This document shows positions 23,272-33,855 of a stretch of 64,000 bases of DNA, piece after piece. The translations under genes and the position numbers were made by a program. Each line of letters begins with the position of its first letter. The first letter of the stretch is position 1. The stretch is from Heliocybe sulcata (Eukaryota; Basidiomycota; Agaricomycetes; Gloeophyllales; Gloeophyllaceae): NCBI GenBank assembly GCA_004369045.1, contig ML213520.1:1-64000 (forward strand), read 5' to 3'. The notes below the pieces were generated by a model that did no database searches, had not been told where the DNA came from, and saw only the letters and a list, made by a program, of their open reading frames with translations.

Positions 23272-24946
23272 CTAGACGTTCATGCATGTGTTGTAGAGGT
23301 CCGGAGGGACCTGCGACTCGAGGAGGGTGATGAACTCGCTCAGCGGCACCCACGAGAGGGTTTCCACGGACGAGCCTTCGTGCATGACTCTGACGAAATT
23401 CTGTTCGTCTGCTTTCCAGACCTAGAGTACAGTCAGGGCGGTGTCGATGCTTGACTACTGCTGACACGTACCTCCATGACCATCTCAGAGCCTAGCGCGG
23501 GCCATCTGAGTGGTGCTATCTTGCCTAACCCGAGGCCTGAGGCGAGCCGAATCATCGAGCCGTCGTGCCCGACGTAGAGGCGGGCTTTGTAGGATTCGGT
23601 GCCATCTTCGAAGGACCGGAAATTGGCCGCGAGTTCGGAGAACATCACGCCTGGTTGGGATTTTGTGAGACTGTGCGCCTCGCCATGTAGCCAGTGAGGA
23701 GCTTACCGAAGGTGAGGGCGGTGTACGTAGAGGCGTTTTGTGCAGAGTTCCAGATGTAGCTGGTAAAGTGAGCGAGTGAGATAAAGGTGCAGCAAATCCA
23801 ATAAAGCAAAAGTACTTGTATTCAAAGTCACCGATTGCGAAAACTGCGGCCGCGTCCTCTTCAGATACGCACGCTCCCGTGGTCGCGTTGCACGGCAACG
23901 GGTGGCTGGCACACGTCCTGGAGGTGAACGTGTCGAAGTAATGATCATCTGCGCCTCGTTAGCTGATCCTACATCAAGTGCATAAATCCGCGTACACCAA
24001 GACGTCCAGGCGCTGAGGTTGCTCGTGCCGGTGATTTCGCCCAGGCGGGTTTGGAGCGCTGCGTTGGCGGAGAGGTGGTCGATCCATGCGGGGACGGATT
24101 GGTACGCGTCGCGCAGGTTATCGGCGAGGGGGCAGTCGTAATCTGGGACTAGAGAGTCGATCTACACTGCGTGAGGACAAAGCAGAAGGAACTGATCCGG
24201 CGATGGGCTCACGTTGGTTGGCTGGGTGTACACGGTAAAGGCGTCGCCCGCGTAGGCTGGGTCCATGCCGTAGAGGAGACCGCCGGAGACTTGGTAGGTA
24301 CGGTCGGAGACGGAGGTGCGGACGTACAGGTCTTTGGGATTGACTGTGGGCAGGAAGCCGACTGCGTCGTGGTAGACGCTCCAGAAGTCCTTGCGACGTC
24401 ACGTTTAGCATCGTCCGAAGGTATCCGAGGAGCCGCACTGACCTGCCCGTGCTTGATGGCGTCCTCCAGGCCCTCCTGCGTCAGGGTCCCTTGGTCGCAT
24501 GTTCCGTTCCAGATCTGGCTGAGGAAGGGGTGCGATGGCGGGATCACGACCTGGTGGTTGACGTGCGCGGTGCCGCCACCATAGTTGAACTGGATGAAGT
24601 TCGAGCAGTTCCACCCCGCCGCCGGGTTCAGCCCGTTCTCGTTCGGGTACACGTTATCCGGGGTACGCTGCGCGCTTCAATACCACCTTCTCTTTATGAA
24701 CGGAGTGGTGCTTACTTTGTGGTGCCGGAACATGACATTCATATACACCATCTCCGCTCCCTCGACACTGGGCTTGCTGTAGTGCTCTGCGTTGACATGA
24801 GGCGCGTTACAGTAGTTGTAAGTGTTCCATGGGAAGCTCGAGGGCGTCGTAGACGAGTTGTAGACGCCGTATGGTGTTGATATCGGGTTCGTTGCAGTTG
24901 CAAGTGCAAGATACACCGACGCGAGCAACAGCGCGAGACTCAACAT
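23272..24946 (-). CDS. secreted histidine-phosphatase superfamily acid phosphatase
   Basis: Predicted 437-residue protein from eight exons: 24946-24716, 24667-24443, 24389-24213, 24161-23996, 23948-23816, 23759-23707, 23650-23472 and 23421-23272. Introns are 47-56 bp. The N-terminus MLSLALLLASVYLALATATN is a signal peptide. The catalytic loop reads RHHKRTPDN, a variant of the RHGxRxP signature; the distal histidine lies in GHDGSMIRL, the HD motif of branch-2 (acid phosphatase/phytase) enzymes. Several Cys pairs and Asn-x-Ser/Thr sites suit a secreted glycoprotein. Family role: phosphomonoester hydrolysis. The substrate is inferred only and could be phytate-like or sugar phosphates. The protein could equally be a relative of 2-phosphoxylose phosphatase, with which basidiomycete members share the extended N-terminal motif. 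Confidence 0.82.
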
Positions 24947-25239
24947 GGCGTGCTCTCTTGGCGTTCATGGCGTACTTCGGGCTTTATAGAGAAAAGGTCT
25001 CGAGAAGCCAATAGGACCTGTCGCGAGAAGAGAGCAAAAATGGATGGCGGACGCACATGCGTCCACTGCGCTCGCCGTTGGTTAGGACCAAGTGTATGGT
25101 CTGAACCAATTCTGAACCAACACTTGTTTGGCGCTATTCAGACGCATGCCACAGATAGCCGTGCTCAGGCTCCTGGATCCTAATGATCATATAGATGATG
25201 TGCCGTTTATACTATGGCGTTTTTACCCGCGCCGGATCA

Positions 25240-25975
25240 TCGAGCGTTTTCCTTGAGGTGAGTGGTGCGAAAAGCAGACTGCGCTACGGATATGTAAAGT
25301 ATCGCTGGCAAGGAACGACCAGGGTGCTCGTCGTAGCCTGAGCACCAATAACGGGAGTTGTCGAAGAGCTCGATTGGGGTCGGGTAGTCCGGGTCCGTCC
25401 ATGGGTCGTATCCCTCTAGTGGCTGGTCATAGCCGAAGGTGAGGTGCGGGTGATCTGATGAGCGCAATATACTCGTTTGGGCGTCCTATAGATGAAGTGT
25501 AGCTGGCGCACCGTAAGATATAAGCAATCTGTAATAAGGTTCCAGTTTCGCATACAGGTCTTTGGGTACTGCATCCGGGTGCCCGAGTAGAGCAGGGGGA
25601 GTCGCACTACCGATCGACCATCCCATAACCGCAAAACCGCCGGACTTGCCGTCCGGGCTGATGGGCGGAATCTCGTGCGACTCCTGGAACTACACGAGAA
25701 AATTGCCGACTTCTATACCGACGCGTTCCATGAACTCTTTGCGTCCAACATTCAGACCTGCCAGCTCCGAATCAGAGTATTTGAAAAATCTGGTGTAGTC
25801 GCGACGGTTCACTATGACGAGACGAACATTGTCCTTCGCCCCAAGGTGCAGAAGCCTATGGAAAGGATCTTCGGAGGGGAAATCAGGCCTCAGGCTGATC
25901 AGAACCAGAGTCACCGTCGACAAGACTCACCGCCAGTGGATGCCGAACCATGATAGATCATAAGGGTGGTATAGT
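25240..25975 (-). pseudogene. truncated alpha/beta hydrolase, paralogue of the 2.8-4.0 kb gene
   Basis: The sequence parallels the intact hydrolase: DYTTLMIYHGSASTGG, LLHLGAKDNVRLVIVNRRDY, GGFAVMGWSIGSATPPALLG and HPHLTFGYDQPLEGYDPWTD align with its segments, and the introns lie at the same places. The first about 30 codons are absent. An in-frame stop lies shortly before the nucleophile elbow (after NFLV, 25690), and the family match ends near 25300, about 100 codons before the normal C-terminus. The nucleophile motif GWSIGS itself survives. It therefore looks like a dead duplicate. Its 5' end abuts, in another frame, the remnant of a different hydrolase. An intact short product is unlikely. 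Confidence 0.7.
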
Positions 25976-26622
25976 CGGTTGATCTCTCGGTAGGCCCAGA
26001 GATGGCAGAACGACCACGGAAAGAACTGGTCGTCCATCCGACCACGGTAGGTTTTCATCGACTCGAGCACGTACCCCGCGATCTCGGCGTTGGTCAGGAA
26101 CTCTTTCTCCGACGGGTAGGGTTTCGCGTCCGTGCACTGAGTGAAATGCATCTCTCACCCTGTCTCTGAGCGAAACACAGGGGAGACACGCACTCTGATA
26201 ATGTTGCCTGAGCAAGTGGAGTAATCCGCCTTCGACCCGTGTCGACTTTCACCATCGTCTCGTTGACGACGCCCTGCGCTTCCAGGTCCACCTTAACACT
26301 CTCGGTGACATTCACTGGCATGTTGAGCTGAGACTTTTTGACCTCCACAGCGAAGACGTCCTCGTCTAATTTGGACGCGAAGCCGGAGACGCAGGGACGT
26401 GTGAGGTTGATGCCGCACGGATCGAACCCGACGATATCGTACAGGCTTTTGAGGACTTGGGCCACTTATGGACCCAAGCGGTACGCCATGCGCATAGAGA
26501 CGAACAGTAAGAGACGAACAGTACCTGATTAAGATTTCCCGACCTTGACCTTCCTCGGCCAGACTGCGTTTTGGAACAGCAATGAGAATCCCTACCTCGT
26601 CATAGTCATCTGAAATGGGCAT
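25976..26622 (-). pseudogene. remnant of a TAP-like alpha/beta hydrolase (peptidase S33-like)
   Basis: The stretch LKSLYDIVGFDPCGINLTRP is the region just before the nucleophile in proteins of the tripeptidyl-peptidase-like (TAP) hydrolase group, where WYDVVGFDPRG is usual. Later YVLESMKTYRGRMDDQFFPW and FCHLWAYREI match the region before the C-terminal TAP-like half. The N-terminus, the nucleophile elbow region and the C-terminal half are not found, and the frame changes between the matching pieces. It is read as a degraded fragment fused end to end with the second hydrolase remnant. Confidence 0.6.
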
Positions 26623-26714
26623 TCCTCAAGGGCTCAGTGCGGAGATCTAAACGATGCAATGCCATCGACGATTCAAGACAGCATCAATAGTATGTGCTAG
26701 ACGCCGGAGGGTCT

Positions 26715-29112
26715 CTATCGATGCCCCTTCAGAACAGTTGACTCCTCTTGCATCTACGAAAGCAATTTCAGATCAAGTACGTCCGTCTAGCATTTCGCCG
26801 GCTGAGACGACTCACCCAAGGCAGATCCTTCTTCAAGTCATACTTCCTAGGCGGGCGCTCCCAGGCCGCAATACGGTCTACGTCCTTGTCCGTCTTGAGC
26901 GGCATCAGTATGCCCAGTTCGTAGTTCGTGATCTGCACAAATCGCTCTGTAAGTAAACTACCGCTTATCCACTCAGCCGGAACGTACGTTCAGTATAGGG
27001 TTGAACGAGGATCCCGATAATGTACCCCATGCAGACGGCGTGAAATTGTGCGAGCCGACATACGCCCATCCAGCGTAGTCTTTCTTGGCATCCGACGGGT
27101 CAACTTCGACGATATCGCTATCCTCGGTCTCGCTGCCGGAGTCGACGTCCAGTGGGCGTTGCTTACCGCCGAATATTGTGTTCCGGTTGCGGAACGTGCC
27201 GATGATCATCTAGCAAGATATCAGCACTCGCATAGCAGCGCCTTGGCCTATGTGCACCTTTGTATGCATGAGCACGCCGCCGCGCTTACTTCTGGAGTCG
27301 TGGAACAGCTCCCGAGGGAACTTGGTGGCATCCCACTGATTCCTTCGGCAAAACATCGTTCCCCCTCCCTGCGCAGCCTCGTCAATCAAAATTTGCAGAA
27401 CGCTGCCGGCAGAAAAAGCGTACATTCTCGCCCAAGACACTCTGCCGAACAGTCTGCAAGCTCGGGAACAAGATCTTGACAGGCGGCCATGGAAGCTTCG
27501 CGCGCTTGGTTTTCGACTGGTCGAGCCACTCTTCCGCAGAATCACCTCGCGCTGAGCAATGAAACTCATTCATCCATTGCGTCGTGTACGCCCCGATACT
27601 TGATCCCTATCGTCGCCAGTCAGAAAGACAGCGCTTCACAGCTGAGTTCTTACTCACTTGACACTCTAGGACAATCTCCTTGTCTTTCGGGGCTCGCAAC
27701 CCAAGGTCGCGTAGCGCTTTCATCAAGCCCGTGTGCCCGGTCTGGATAGCACTCGGCCAGCCTTCATGCTTTCCCGCCAGTGACGCGATCAGCGCTACTT
27801 TCACCTTTGAGAAATCCCAGCTACATCGGATATCGTGGATAGATTTGATAGGAAGATCGGGATGCTAACAATGCATCAGCACGTATAATAGTTTCGTCAT
27901 TAAGACGAGACATAGTACGCACATCGGTTTTAAGCATGTTCTCCAGAGCCGCACGAACGTTGAGGGCCTTCAGCACTCGCTCGAAAGCGGCAGGGAAGTC
28001 GGCCGCCTTGGGGTCGCGTGCGATAGGTTTGGAGCGAAGAGGGAAGTCTTGCAGCCAAACAGTCTACAGATAATTTAATTCTGGAAAGGGGATCCGAGGG
28101 AGAAATGTACGTTTTCAATATCCCGCCAGTCGAAGTCGACCAGGTTGGCGGTGTTGACGACGACTCGCAGCCTTCCGGTCTTGTAAAAAAGCTGACAGAG
28201 CACTCGTTTGAGAGGGAAGAAACAAGCTTATCGGGGACTCACGAGCATGAGCTAGTACAATTTGTCGGTCACAGATCAATGCGAGATGCAACGAGCATAC
28301 ACAGACCTTCATGTGCATGCAGCCTCTCCCATTCCTTAAAAAGGGCGTGGTCATGACCCAATCCGGGAGGACATTGCGGATGCTCTCGTTACCAGTTTCG
28401 TTGGGCTGCGCAACAAGAATCACGGGTGTCGAGGGACTGAAGAACTCGTATATCCACGGTAACATCAACGCATATGAGGACATAATTGCGAACGTGACTT
28501 CAGATTTCTGGTGTGCTCCGTAAACCATCGTCATGGAAGGAAGCGTGTAAGCGAGCCTACCTGCCCAATAATCTCGGAAAGCCGGAATGTTGGCCTGGTA
28601 TCCTTCCTCGAATCAACATGTTTATTGGCAGTCTGCCTGAGTTCTCCATCCCAGAAGAAGGGCTCGCTGCCACTGGGAGCGGTATATGCCACTGGTGCAT
28701 CACTGCGAGCAAATGAAGCGGTTGTGTTGGTTTGTGCAGGTAGGCGAGAAGAAGAGACGTATTGCCTCTTTTCAGGTCGTGCACTAGATGCACTAGAGTT
28801 ATCATCGACTTCCTCTCCCCGCAGTCGCTTCTGGCGCTCCAAACGAGCTTTCTCTAGTTGCGCACGTTCAGACAAGAACGTAGGTACTGCAGGTGCTTGA
28901 GGTTGAGGTACTGCAGCGGACGCTTTGGACTGTTCTATGGCTCGTTCTAGGTCCGCTCGGTATTGAGCATCTTCGTCCTCTACACTATCCGATGCAGGCC
29001 CTTTAGATTCGCCCAAGCTGAGAGCGATCGCCCTGATCTATCCTCAGTCTGGAGTTGCAGCCAATAATTTTTGTGGAGATTTTTACCTTCTAACATCCTC
29101 ATCATCAGACAT
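26715..29112 (-). CDS. TDP1: tyrosyl-DNA phosphodiesterase 1
   Basis: Nuclear DNA-repair enzyme that removes topoisomerase I peptides and other adducts from DNA 3' ends. It has 598 residues (human TDP1 608) from 11 exons that sum in frame. The acidic N-terminus starts MSDDED and continues IRAIALSLGESKGPASD. The first HKN motif is visible as RGCMHMKLFYKTG with NTANLVDFDW. The second is VLMHTKMIIGTF with WAYVGSHNFTPSAWG. PLKTDKDVDRIAAWERPPRK and the tail DLPWMQEESTVLKGHR close the domain. The first exon is only 18 nt (29112-29095) with donor GTTAGA, chosen because it restores frame. The gene is head to head with a WRAP53-like gene, 191 bp between start codons. Confidence 0.93.
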
Positions 29113-29303
29113 ATCTATGGTAGCAAGCCAGTCTGAAACCAAGCGACAACTGCCAGAGAAGGCGTACCGGGCAGAGTGTCGGCGCGAGTGGCGCAAGCGC
29201 GTCTGACGCACGCGTTATTTGAGTCTATTTGGCATTGTGGCCCCAGCATCGAACAACTGACAACTGCAGTAGCTACTTCTGTCCTTCGTACGTCGTGTAA
29301 AAC
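29113..29303. promoter_or_regulatory. bidirectional promoter, TDP1 / WRAP53-like
   Basis: Only 191 bp separate the divergent start codons. The stretch holds no open frame of note and must contain both 5' UTRs and promoters. A short GC-rich core with the near-repeats GGCGCGAGTGGCGC and CGTCTGACGCACGCG (29176-29213) sits in the middle. Confidence 0.65.
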
Positions 29304-31202
29304 ATGGCAGAAGAAGGCACATTGAGCTACGGATATCCCGAATACCAGTTCTCGCGTTCTCCGGAGTTAGTACACAGGAGCGGTCTCAGCAAGAATGACG
29401 ACCTAGGTCGGAATTTCCCTCGTACAGCTAAATGGTGGTCTATTCTCATATCCAGATTATTTGACCTTCTCATTCCTGTGAAGGTGTCCAGACGGCTCTG
29501 TTGCTTTAGTACAGTGCGAAAACCGAAGCTTTCAGTTCATAGAGTTGTAAGCTTCGGCTTGCGCCCTGTCCGTATGCTATTCATCTGACGGACAAACTTC
29601 TTCCAAGTCCATCCAATATCGTTACTCCTGGACAGTCTGAACAGCGTAAGTCCCCTCCGCTCGCGAATTAAACATATTCATTCGAACTCATGGAGGCGCT
29701 GCAGGCGAAATTGACGCAACCGCGGAGGCTCCAACTACGCATTCCCCGTCTTCAGGCAGAACTATTGAGCAAGCTGCTCCGATTCTCGACTATGCATGGT
29801 ATCCATCAGCGTCCCGGTTTACTCCCGTCTCGTACTGCTTCGTAGCTTCTGTCCGGGAATGCCCCGTGAAATTGCTGGACGCTGTTGACGGCAGAGTAAG
29901 TCCTTCGGAAGGACCTAATGTCGCATCTAACCTCCATTCATCAGCTGCGTGCATCATACAAAATTGTGGATCACCGCGAGCGACATATTGCGCCACATTG
30001 TCTCGCTTTCAATCTCTTTGGGAACAAGTAGGTTTGATGCGAAGGAAACTAATGCCTCGAGACTTACGTGATTATCAGACTTTATTGCGGCTTCGAAGAT
30101 GCAATTGAAGTTTTTGATGTTGCTTGCCCTGGGGAAGGCTCTCGTATATACACCACCCCTTCGAAGCAAACCAAGAGTGGACTCAAAGGTCTGCTTCAGT
30201 ATCCAATGCGAAAGCTATGCTCTAATAGCATTCACTCAAAATGGCTGCTCCTAGGCATCATATCGGCTCTAGCATTCTGTCCCTCCTATGACTCCGCTTC
30301 GTACTTTGCAGCGGGCACGCTTAACCCTTCTTCCTCCTACTCATCGAACATCGCCATTTTCACCGAGGACACAGACGGCACTCCGGTCGGATTCGTGAGT
30401 ACTGACCGAAGCGGTACAGGTATGCGAGCTGCTGTCACTCAGGTGGGTACATCAGTATCTCATCGCCACCTTGTTCGAGTCTAACCCGGTCTCTCCGACT
30501 CCACGAACTTTCCTTCTGCCTTGGTACAGCTGCAATTCAACCCTACCAGGCCGCATATCCTCTACGCCTCTTTCCGTCGCCATGATTGTATCTACAGCTG
30601 GGATCTCCGGGGGGATATGTCGTGCCCTGTCGATGTATATGGCTACGGCGACACGACTGGCGCAAGCCGTCCCACGCGCGACATGACCAACCAGAAGCTG
30701 CGTTTTGACGTCGATCCTAGTGGTCAGTGGCTGTCTACAGGAGATCATGTGAGTATTCTCTTCTGAGTCCGCAGCATAAGCTAACGCAACGTCTCATATT
30801 CAGCACGGCAAAGTATCTATATTTGACGTGAAAGAGAAGGACACGATATCAGATACGTTTACTACAACTGAAGACGCGCCAATCTTGAAGTTTCATGCTC
30901 ACGACGGTGCGATTTACTCTGCTCCACAATTTTCGAGTATAAAGTCTCAAGCTGCTCCGCCAGATGCCGTAGGGTCAGTGGGCTTTCATCCTTCGCAGCC
31001 GCTACTGCTTTCCGTATCGGGATCAAGACACTTCCACCACGACCATGAAAGTCTTGCGTCGCACAAACCCAGACACTACGATTCGGACTCATCTTCTGGA
31101 TCTGATGAAGACAGCGACGACGACAGCAGTGAACGCAGAAAGCGATCTGTCCCCCGTCCATTTCCAATTGACGCATCTATCCGACTTTGGGATTTCAAGT
31201 AG
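29304..31202 (+). CDS. WD40 protein, WRAP53/TCAB1 (WDR79)-like
   Basis: A 473-residue beta-propeller protein from nine exons: 29304-29434, 29484-29546, 29608-29645, 29705-29895, 29945-30027, 30079-30188, 30255-30442, 30530-30748 and 30804-31202. Signature segments are TAKWCPDGSVALVQCENRSF, ILDYAWYPS, LYCGFEDAIEVFDV, IISALAFCPSY, LQFNPTRPHILYASFRRHD and FDVDPSGQWLSTG, which follow the WRAP53 family order. An acidic Ser/Asp-rich loop (SDSSSGSDEDSDDD) precedes the last blade (IRLWDFK). Known: animal WRAP53 binds CAB boxes of scaRNAs and telomerase RNA; yeast relatives (Swt21-like) act in snRNP biology. The role here is inferred as small-RNP assembly in the nucleus. It shares a promoter with TDP1. 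Confidence 0.88.
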
Positions 31203-32129
31203 AGTTGAGTGGAACAGGATTTTAAGAGTGGTCTATCATCTGAAGTTTGTGGGACAGGACTTCGGGTATTGGATAGGTGATGCCACGCTGCCAGTAGCTA
31301 GTAGCTACCTGTCGGTGGAATATCTATATCAACTTCAATACTACCCATAAAAGATGGCGAGTACATGCTACTCTGAGTAATTATCTAAGTGGCTACAGAC
31401 GCTCGCATTTATTGTCTAAGCTCGAAACGCGACATACACGGGCAACTGCTATCGACCCACCGCGGGCTCGAACTGCTGGGGCATAGATCTAGTCGCCCAT
31501 ACTGACTACTGCAGACCACATTGACGTCGCGAGAGCTGGAGACATACCACGTCTTACCTGAGAGTCCCCCCAGTGCCCGAGGGCCTTCAAAGCTTCGGTA
31601 TAGGCTCGATTGGCATACGAGTAAGATGCCAGACATCTGCCCAGCCGGATTGGCCCCAGGCATGACCTCTGAAGGTTCTCGTGGTACGCGAGTGGAAAAT
31701 GCGAGTTCGTGTGGCACGTATTGTAGGTCATCAAATACTCATGGGTGTCGGAGATCTGTCAGCAGACATCGCGCCGTCGCGCGTTGGCGATCGTTCTGCT
31801 ATAAAGAAACTGTGCCCTAGTACATCGTCAGCCAAATTTTAGACTCGTCTCATTTATACCTATCTCCGTAGCTCAAACTTAAAGGAACTCCGCCAGAAGG
31901 ATATTCAGGAGTGCGTACGCACTAAAGGGTAGCAATCAGACCTTCCAAAAGCTGCTGACATTAGGGGCTATGCACAAGTCCGGTGTGCGTCTAAACAGTA
32001 AGCTTAAGATATGGTAGGCATCAGACCATCTACTTCTGCAGCCAAACGGTGGTCCAGGTAAGCGCCTGCACGCAAAATGCAGTTCTGGAACGTACGCACT
32101 TAAGCACCGGAGGCATGGATCGTCATAGA
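31203..32129. other. intergenic, convergent 3' ends
   Basis: 3' flanks of the WRAP53-like gene (+) and QCR6 (-). Short open frames without family resemblance. Nothing else recognised. Confidence 0.4.
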
Positions 32130-32809
32130 TCACTTCAGTTTGGGAAAGAGCTTCGGCGCAACGCAGTTCTAGTGAGAGGTCAGTGCCATGCCACAAAACA
32201 CATCGTGATGAAGGGCAGCATACGTCTACGCAGTGCATCATGCTATGCGAAATAATGAGCCGAGATTTGATAAGGAATAATCAGAACGAGACTTACTGGA
32301 CTAGATAAACGTGGAGTAGGGAAAGGGGTCAGTACTGACAACACTGTAACTAGAATCAATACGTACAGCTGAGGTGACGAGACAAAAGAGGATCAGCACG
32401 CCGAGTTCCCTTCAAAAGGAACGGGTATACGCACAGCTCTTCAACACAGTCCTCGCCCTTGAAACCCTGACCAGAGCTAACCTTCTCCTGGCAATGCTGG
32501 AAGTGCTTCGTTAATGAGGCGCACTTGCTCGAGTTCTCGCACTCCTCCCTCAACTTCGGGTGCTCCTATTACCAAGCACAATATCATATATCATTATTAC
32601 CAGGACACATTTTGCCGATATATGAATGCACGTACGTCCTCGGGCTCCTCCTCCTCCTCTTCCTCAGCAGGCTCCTCGCCGCCGTCCTCGCCCTCATCCT
32701 TGGCTTCCTCCTCCTGGGGCTGCTCCTTCTCCTCCTTCTCCTCAGGAGCGTCGGAGTACACCGTCGTCGGGAACAGAGCCGAGAAGAACGAGGATACGCT
32801 GGAGCTCAT
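32130..32809 (-). CDS. QCR6: ubiquinol-cytochrome c reductase hinge protein (complex III subunit 6)
   Basis: Acidic intermembrane-space subunit that helps cytochrome c1 meet cytochrome c. It is 120 residues from four exons: 32809-32636, 32565-32435, 32242-32224 and 32168-32130. A short hydrophobic N-terminus (MSSSVSSFFSALFPTTVYSD) is followed by a very Glu-rich stretch, then the conserved helical hairpin with Cys pairs: EECENSSKCASL, HFQHCQEKV, EDCVEEL and MMHCVDNCVAPKLFPKLK. The family normally has a Phe-His pair just before MMHC, not recovered here. The intron at that junction is 192 bp, much longer than its neighbours, so a 6 nt microexon or a shifted splice site is possible. Otherwise the gene looks intact. 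Confidence 0.88.
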
Positions 32810-33855
32810 GGATTTTGTTGCAACCTGCAGCCGTGCAAGTGAAGTCGCGAGTTTACGGGATTCGGAGATTTAGGCGCCGCTTCGGGAAGGGCCGGGCGTG
32901 CTCCTCTCGTACCAGTTGTTCAGCCATAGTCTCAAGACCCTCGGTTTCTTAACCCTCGAAGACATTTGGACTACCTCGGCCGCATTTCCGTCTGCTCGTG
33001 CTTGTGCCAATCAACGTGAATAGCCTATGTTACTGTGTCTTATATCGCTGCCATATCCCGAAATGACTGGCAATGCACACTGCTTCTCGTCGAACCTGAA
33101 TCTCAGAATTCTCGCACACTTCCCTCAAATAGAGCTGGGCTTTACGGAGACATGCGTCCATGCTGCATGCTATCCGATACCAGGCGCCGAGTACGTTACC
33201 TGCTCCCAATATCATTAAAGGAAAGACCATTAGAGTGAATTAGCCTGTCTCTTTTATGGGCAATGTATGACTCTCGAACGCGCAATGCACGGTCGACCTA
33301 AATTATGGAACTGCTCTCTCTGCAAGCAATCTCGTTATAGGCGCTTCGACGATAGGAGAATATAATTAAGGGACAAGTTGCGCGCGTCCGCGCCTCTAAG
33401 CGTTATGTCCTTTACTGTGGTGGAACGTGGACCTTACTTGCTTGCACCTTGGCTTACCCTCGATCTCATTGACGGTGGTACATGTGACACGTCTAGCAAG
33501 CGCCTACAACTCGCCCCGGACTACGGCCTTCAGCGTCTATTATGCAGTAACTTGTCAAGGGAGGAATGAATGACTTCCTATCAATGGAGTTGTTCCATAC
33601 CGGGATATCTATGCTATTTCTCATTGTCTTGGAGATCATCGGCACCCGATTGATTTCAAGCGCTAAACAGTCTGGACTTACATGCAGTTATCATAACTAT
33701 AACGGTTCATTAATCTCCAACCTCATTGCCGCAGTAATAGAGTTCCATCACACGCGGTCTTATCCCTGACGTGAAAGTCGTACAAATGGTTGTCTCGCAT
33801 CCAACTAGCTATCCCCACTCTCTAACTTGCTTCTCCCCCAACATCCTGCCGGCAA
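32810..33855. other. intergenic, divergent promoters
   Basis: About 1 kb between QCR6 (-) and the SF1 helicase (+). No family-like coding sequence and no RNA gene recognised. Confidence 0.4.
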
